A stretch of 64,000 nucleotides of DNA, from NCBI GenBank assembly GCA_051006995.1, contig JBPCSQ010000018.1, forward strand, positions 62,001 through 126,000. Direction: 5' to 3'. A program made the translations under genes and the position numbers. Of this stretch, positions 60,426-64,000 are shown in pieces. This stretch comes from JAIQGF01 sp051006995 (GTDB lineage: Bacteria; Acidobacteriota; Terriglobia; Terriglobales; Acidobacteriaceae). Position 1 is the first letter of the stretch. Each line of letters begins with the position of its first letter. The notes beneath the pieces were generated by a model, which made no database searches, was not told the DNA's origin, and was given only the letters and a program-made list of their open reading frames with translations.

Positions 60426-63347
60426 TCAGGTGCGGGAGGCAGCAGCGGAAGCGATGGTGTAGAGCGTCTGCTCGGTGGCGGGGCAGAGGTCGCGGTACTC
60501 ACACCAGCCACAATGAAATTCAGGATTGGGATCAAAGTTGCCCGCCGCAATTCCCGCCGCCACAGCGGCAACTTTTTCCTCGGCATCGGCGAAGGCGGCT
60601 TGGCTGCGGCGAGTGACGATCTCGGTATTATCCTCGAGGTTGTAGATCAGCAACTCGCCGGGAGCGGAGCCCCACATCTGGCGGGCGGCGAGCCCGTAGA
60701 GAGTCAGTTGCAAGCTGCCGTCGGCCTTATCCTGGGTGAACGCGTTACCGGTCTTGTAATCAATGATGCGGAGCGCGCCGTGGGAGCGATCCACGCGATC
60801 CATGCGGCCGCGAACAACGATGCCGGCAATCCTGGTGGTGAAGAGGTTCTCGACGTGGAGAATCTCCGGCGCGGGCGACTGTTGCTGCACGCGTAAGTAT
60901 TCGCTCAAGCGGCCAAGTCCCTGGGTCAGGTAGAGGCGCGCCTGGAGAGGATCCTCGAACGTCTCGGCCGCCATCATGTCCTGAAAAAGCTGGAGGACCT
61001 CGCCCTCGGTGCGGGTGCGTCCGGCCTGGAGCGCGCGGTGGAAATCGGCGAGCACACGGTGCATGACGCTGCCGTACTGCATCGCGGCCGAGCCCGGGCC
61101 GGGGATTTCCCAATCGACCATCAGCTTGAACTTGAGCGGACAGGTGTCGTAGGCGTCGATGGTGGTCGCACTGAGGGGACGAACCGGGAGGCGCGCGCTG
61201 GGTGGGGACAACAGCCAGGCAGCAACGCCGGCGGCGGGCGCGGCGGCATGAATGGTGGCGGTGTAGGGGCGGGCATCGCGGCGAATCCAGGAACCCTGGC
61301 AATCGCGCGGCTGGGTCAGTTCGCGAAGGAAGCCGGGAGGCATGTCGTCCGCCTTGGCGCGGCCGCGTTTGGCATACACGGACAGAACATCCCTGGCGCG
61401 GGTGAGCGCGACGTAAAAAAGACGGCGCTCTTCCTGCTCGTTCAGGACTTTGCCAAGCGGCTCGGGAAGTCGAGCGAGCGCGGCCGGAAACTCGAAGAAG
61501 TCTTCGCGGTAGTTCTGCGGGAAGGAGCCGCGCCCGACGCGGAGCACGAAGACGCGATCGAATTCCAGACCCTTGGCGGCGTGGACGGTCATCAGGCGGA
61601 CGGCGTCGTCGGTGGCGGGAGCGGCTGGAAGCGCCAGCGTACCCGAAGCATCGCGGAACAATCCCATGTACTCGATGAATTCCTGGAGCGTGCCGGTGGT
61701 GGTGATCGGACGCCCGTGCCATTGAGCGATAAATTCGCGAAGCGCCGCGATTACCGGTGAAGCGATGTCGAAGCCGAACTGGCGGATGACGAATTCGCAA
61801 ATCTTGCCGGCATTCCATTCGACGGCAGCGGCGTAGGCACGCGCGGATTCCAGGGCAAGGACGACGCGCTGTCCTCCGGCAACGCGCGAAAGCAGAGTGA
61901 AGTAGGACGCTTTGCGGCCGGAGCGCGCGAGCTCTTCGCGAACCGCCGCCGCATCGAGAGCGAAGATCGGGAGTGCCGAGAAGCGGAAGACGTCTTCGCT
62001 GTTGGAGAGGGAGGCGACCGCGGCGAGGGCCGAGATGAGGTCGCGCGCCTCGGCAGTTTGCAGAGCGTCCACGCCTTCGACCACAAACGGCACGCCTTCG
62101 GCGGCCAGCTCGCGCACGAGTTCGCTGCGATGCTTGTGCTGGCGATAGATGACGGCAATGTGGCTGCGGTCGCCCGAATCGCGCAGGCGGCGGATGGATT
62201 TGGCAATGTCGCCCGCCTCCTGCTCTTTGCCGTCGTGCAGCACGACCTCGACCGGCTCGGAGAAGAACAGGCGGCCTGAGTCGGCGGCACGCAGCTCGCG
62301 CGCCGAGGTGAGCGGACGGCGCCGGAAATCCAGCGCGGGCGTAAGGCCGCAGTCTATCTCGGGATTGTGAGCGATGACGGCGTGGGCGCTCCGCAGGATG
62401 GGCGAGGTGGAGCGCTGATTTTCCTCCAGAATGACGGCGCGAGTTCCGGGGAAACGATGAAGGAATTCCACGAATGCGGCGCTGGAGGCGCCCCGAAAGC
62501 GGTAGATGGCCTGGTCGGGATCACCGACCGCGAACACGTTGCGGGCGTCGCCGGCGAGCAGGCGAGCGAGTTCGATCTGGGCGACGTTGGCGTCCTGAAA
62601 TTCGTCGATGAGCAGGAAGCGCGCGCGCTGTTGCTCCTGGGCGAGGATATCGAGGCGAGCGCGAAGAACCGCGACCGCGCCAGAGATCATGTGGCCGAAG
62701 GTGCCGAGGTTGTCGGCAGCGAGCATCTGCTCAACGGCGGTGAAGACGGCCGCGATTTCACGGCATCGCTCCAGCTTCTGTTCCGGCGACAACGCAGCAT
62801 CCTTTTTGTCAGGCAGGACGCGCGGGAGCGGCTGGTTGCCGGCGGAGAGCCCGGTAACAAACTCGCCGTAGGCAGCGGGCGTGATGAGTTCGTCGTGACA
62901 CCGGCTGAAGAAGCTGAGCAGCGAATTGATGAACTCGCCGGGCGCGCGCGGCGGCAAGTAGCGCTTGAGCGGAAGTTCACCGAGATGGCGGCGGAGGTAA
63001 ATCCACAGATCCTTATCGTCAAGGACGCGGAACTGTTTTCCGGCACGCTGGAGGATGGAGAAGCAAGCGGCATGGAAGGTGGAAATCCTGAGCTGCTTGG
63101 GATCTACCTTAATGCGGGCCAGCGCGAGATGCTCGGCGATCCTGTTCGTGAGGTGGGCAGCGGCGTCATCGTTGTAGGCGACGACGGCAATTTCATCGGC
63201 ACGCGCATGATTGTGCGCAAGCAGCGAGGCGACGCGGGCGGCGATGACCGTGGTTTTGCCCGTGCCGGCGCCGGCGACGACGAGCATGGGTCCGTGAAGG
63301 TGCTCGATGGCATCGCGCTGGCGAGGGTTAGGTGTGAAGTCGCGCAT
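60426..63347 (-). CDS. UvrD/Rep-type helicase with C-terminal PD-(D/E)XK nuclease
   Basis: The 973-residue protein starts FTPNPRQRDAIEHLHGPMLVVAGAGTGKTT (Q motif and Walker A). It has LLIDEFQDANVAQIEL (motif II), GDPDQAIYRFRGA and MTVHAAKGLEFDRVFVLRVG (motif V), VALTRARDVLSVY (motif VI). From about residue 720 it carries a RecB/AddB-type nuclease: YDTCPLKFKLMVDWE, GRMDRVD, LRIIDYKTGNAF and the Fe-S cysteines CGWCEYRDLC. It probably serves recombination repair. No partner AddB/AddA-like gene lies in the window. Confidence 0.9.
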   Translation of the reverse strand: MRDFTPNPRQRDAIEHLHGPMLVVAGAGTGKTTVIAARVASLLAHNHARADEIAVVAYNDDAAAHLTNRIAEHLALARIKVDPKQLRISTFHAACFSILQRAGKQFRVLDDKDLWIYLRRHLGELPLKRYLPPRAPGEFINSLLSFFSRCHDELITPAAYGEFVTGLSAGNQPLPRVLPDKKDAALSPEQKLERCREIAAVFTAVEQMLAADNLGTFGHMISGAVAVLRARLDILAQEQQRARFLLIDEFQDANVAQIELARLLAGDARNVFAVGDPDQAIYRFRGASSAAFVEFLHRFPGTRAVILEENQRSTSPILRSAHAVIAHNPEIDCGLTPALDFRRRPLTSARELRAADSGRLFFSEPVEVVLHDGKEQEAGDIAKSIRRLRDSGDRSHIAVIYRQHKHRSELVRELAAEGVPFVVEGVDALQTAEARDLISALAAVASLSNSEDVFRFSALPIFALDAAAVREELARSGRKASYFTLLSRVAGGQRVVLALESARAYAAAVEWNAGKICEFVIRQFGFDIASPVIAALREFIAQWHGRPITTTGTLQEFIEYMGLFRDASGTLALPAAPATDDAVRLMTVHAAKGLEFDRVFVLRVGRGSFPQNYREDFFEFPAALARLPEPLGKVLNEQEERRLFYVALTRARDVLSVYAKRGRAKADDMPPGFLRELTQPRDCQGSWIRRDARPYTATIHAAAPAAGVAAWLLSPPSARLPVRPLSATTIDAYDTCPLKFKLMVDWEIPGPGSAAMQYGSVMHRVLADFHRALQAGRTRTEGEVLQLFQDMMAAETFEDPLQARLYLTQGLGRLSEYLRVQQQSPAPEILHVENLFTTRIAGIVVRGRMDRVDRSHGALRIIDYKTGNAFTQDKADGSLQLTLYGLAARQMWGSAPGELLIYNLEDNTEIVTRRSQAAFADAEEKVAAVAAGIAAGNFDPNPEFHCGWCEYRDLCPATEQTLYTIASAAASRT

Positions 63348-63454
63348 GAGGGGAGCGGGCCATTATGTGGGAGCGTGAAGAGGGCGGCAACGAGGAAATT
63401 GCCTTAGCGGCAGGCGGAGCACAAAGATCGCGAATTGAAATGCCCTGTTGATGA

Positions 63455-64000
63455 TTAGCTCAGTTCGGAGAGCGCTATGGCGAGGGCCGCAAGAGCTGCG
63501 GTTTCGGCGCGGAGGATGGTGGGACCGAGGGAGGCGGATTTCCATCCGGCAGAGGAGAAGGCGGAGAGTTCGTCGGAGGTCCACCCGCCCTCGGGGCCGA
63601 TGGCAAGCACAAGGTCCGAGGTCCGAGTTCCGAGTTGCGAGGAGTTGCGAGCTACAAGATGTAAGTTCTGAGCCAAAGCGTGTTTTAGCGTCAAGCTGCC
63701 CTCGGATTCGGCGAGCACGATGCGGAGAGCGGCGGGGATGCTGAGTGCCGAGCTCAACGGCTGCGGATCGGCAATGTCCGGCGGGCTGAGACGGCGGGAC
63801 TGTTGGGCGGCTTCGTGGGCGATGCGGCGCCAGCGCTCGACGCGTTTGGCGGCGGCTTTGGCTAAGTGAGGCTCGGTGCGGCGGGCGATGACGGGAATGA
63901 TTTCGGTTACGCCGAGTTCAGTGGATTTCTCAATCGCCCATTCCAGACGATCGAATTTGAAAATGGCGAGAACAAGGGAGACGCATAGGACTTCCCCACG
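63455..64000 (-). CDS. rsmE: 16S rRNA m3U1498 methyltransferase RsmE, 5' end outside the window
   Basis: The frame is open to the window edge on the minus strand. From there it reads LEWAIEKSTELGVTEIIPVIARRTEP, RRIAHEAAQQSRR and later LVLAIGPEGGWTSDEL, RAETAALAALAIAL, the SPOUT knot of RsmE. Between LAESEGSL and LVLAIGPEGG is an extra stretch (SSQLGTRTSD). It is encoded by CGCAACTC/CGGAACTC/CGGACCTC words (63619-63668), which look like an in-frame micro-repeat insertion. Confidence 0.88.
   Translation of the reverse strand, partial: RGEVLCVSLVLAIFKFDRLEWAIEKSTELGVTEIIPVIARRTEPHLAKAAAKRVERWRRIAHEAAQQSRRLSPPDIADPQPLSSALSIPAALRIVLAESEGSLTLKHALAQNLHLVARNSSQLGTRTSDLVLAIGPEGGWTSDELSAFSSAGWKSASLGPTILRAETAALAALAIALSELS

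Overview
The window reads as chromosome of a GC-rich environmental bacterium, most probably an Acidobacteriota (Terriglobia-like) member. This is inferred from the Pkn-type kinase fused to a long TPR tail, the paired M16 peptidases, the secreted HYR/ASH/Fn3 proteins, the rpoZ-rho arrangement and very abundant short intergenic repeats. No rRNA, tRNA, CRISPR array, prophage or classical insertion sequence was recognised.

Layout. 1-4820: two secreted repeat-domain proteins around a DUF72 gene. 4904-9461: a complete five-gene branched-chain amino-acid (Liv) ABC transporter operon on the minus strand with a good promoter. 9766-18663: a stand-alone LigD-type polymerase, a nucleotidyltransferase-fold protein, a metallophosphoesterase, an M16 peptidase pair (catalytic plus non-catalytic), RNase J and an EcsC protein. 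18667-27017: a cell-surface ASH/Fn3 protein, a LuxR-type regulator, a radical SAM enzyme, STAS and DUF4097 proteins, a PLP dehydratase, an SH3/TPR-like protein, UppP and a small HTH protein. 27255-33052: FtsK, a small outer-membrane barrel, YjbQ, OsmC and two small proteins, separated by repeat-filled gaps.

33270-40005 is the accessory region. It holds a candidate structured RNA, a PD-(D/E)XK endonuclease gene, a REP-associated tyrosine transposase (RAYT) bracketed by inverted REP hairpins, and a decapitated second endonuclease copy. Next comes an A/T-richer block that looks like a defence island: a tight operon TIR - Nmad2 - membrane protein (the last one broken by a 1-nt frameshift), a four-cysteine uracil-DNA-glycosylase-like gene, a radical SAM/SPASM enzyme convergent with it, and a membrane-anchored dCTP-deaminase/dUTPase-fold protein overlapping a three-helix membrane protein. 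This block is the best candidate for an undescribed system.

40076-64000 returns to core genes: a secreted amidohydrolase, rho and rpoZ, an arginine/ornithine group (rocD, argF and a cyclic-2,3-diphosphoglycerate-synthetase-like GTPase), a ferredoxin-NADP reductase-like enzyme, YifB, a PAS histidine kinase, the kinase-TPR protein, a thiolase, a CPBP protease, a 17-codon lysine-rich gene with its own promoter and terminator, a UvrD-like helicase-nuclease and the 3' part of rsmE.

Across the window the gaps carry four kinds of repeat: REP hairpins, a CCCGGTCTGGCC...GGCCAGGCCGGG hairpin family, the TCATCCTGAGCG / GTCATCCCGAGCG family, and tracts of 2-4 imperfect copies of 8-14 nt words. The word tracts also reach into coding ends (argF, rocD, an SH3 gene, rsmE). 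All product names rest on motif and family recognition by eye; no database search was run.
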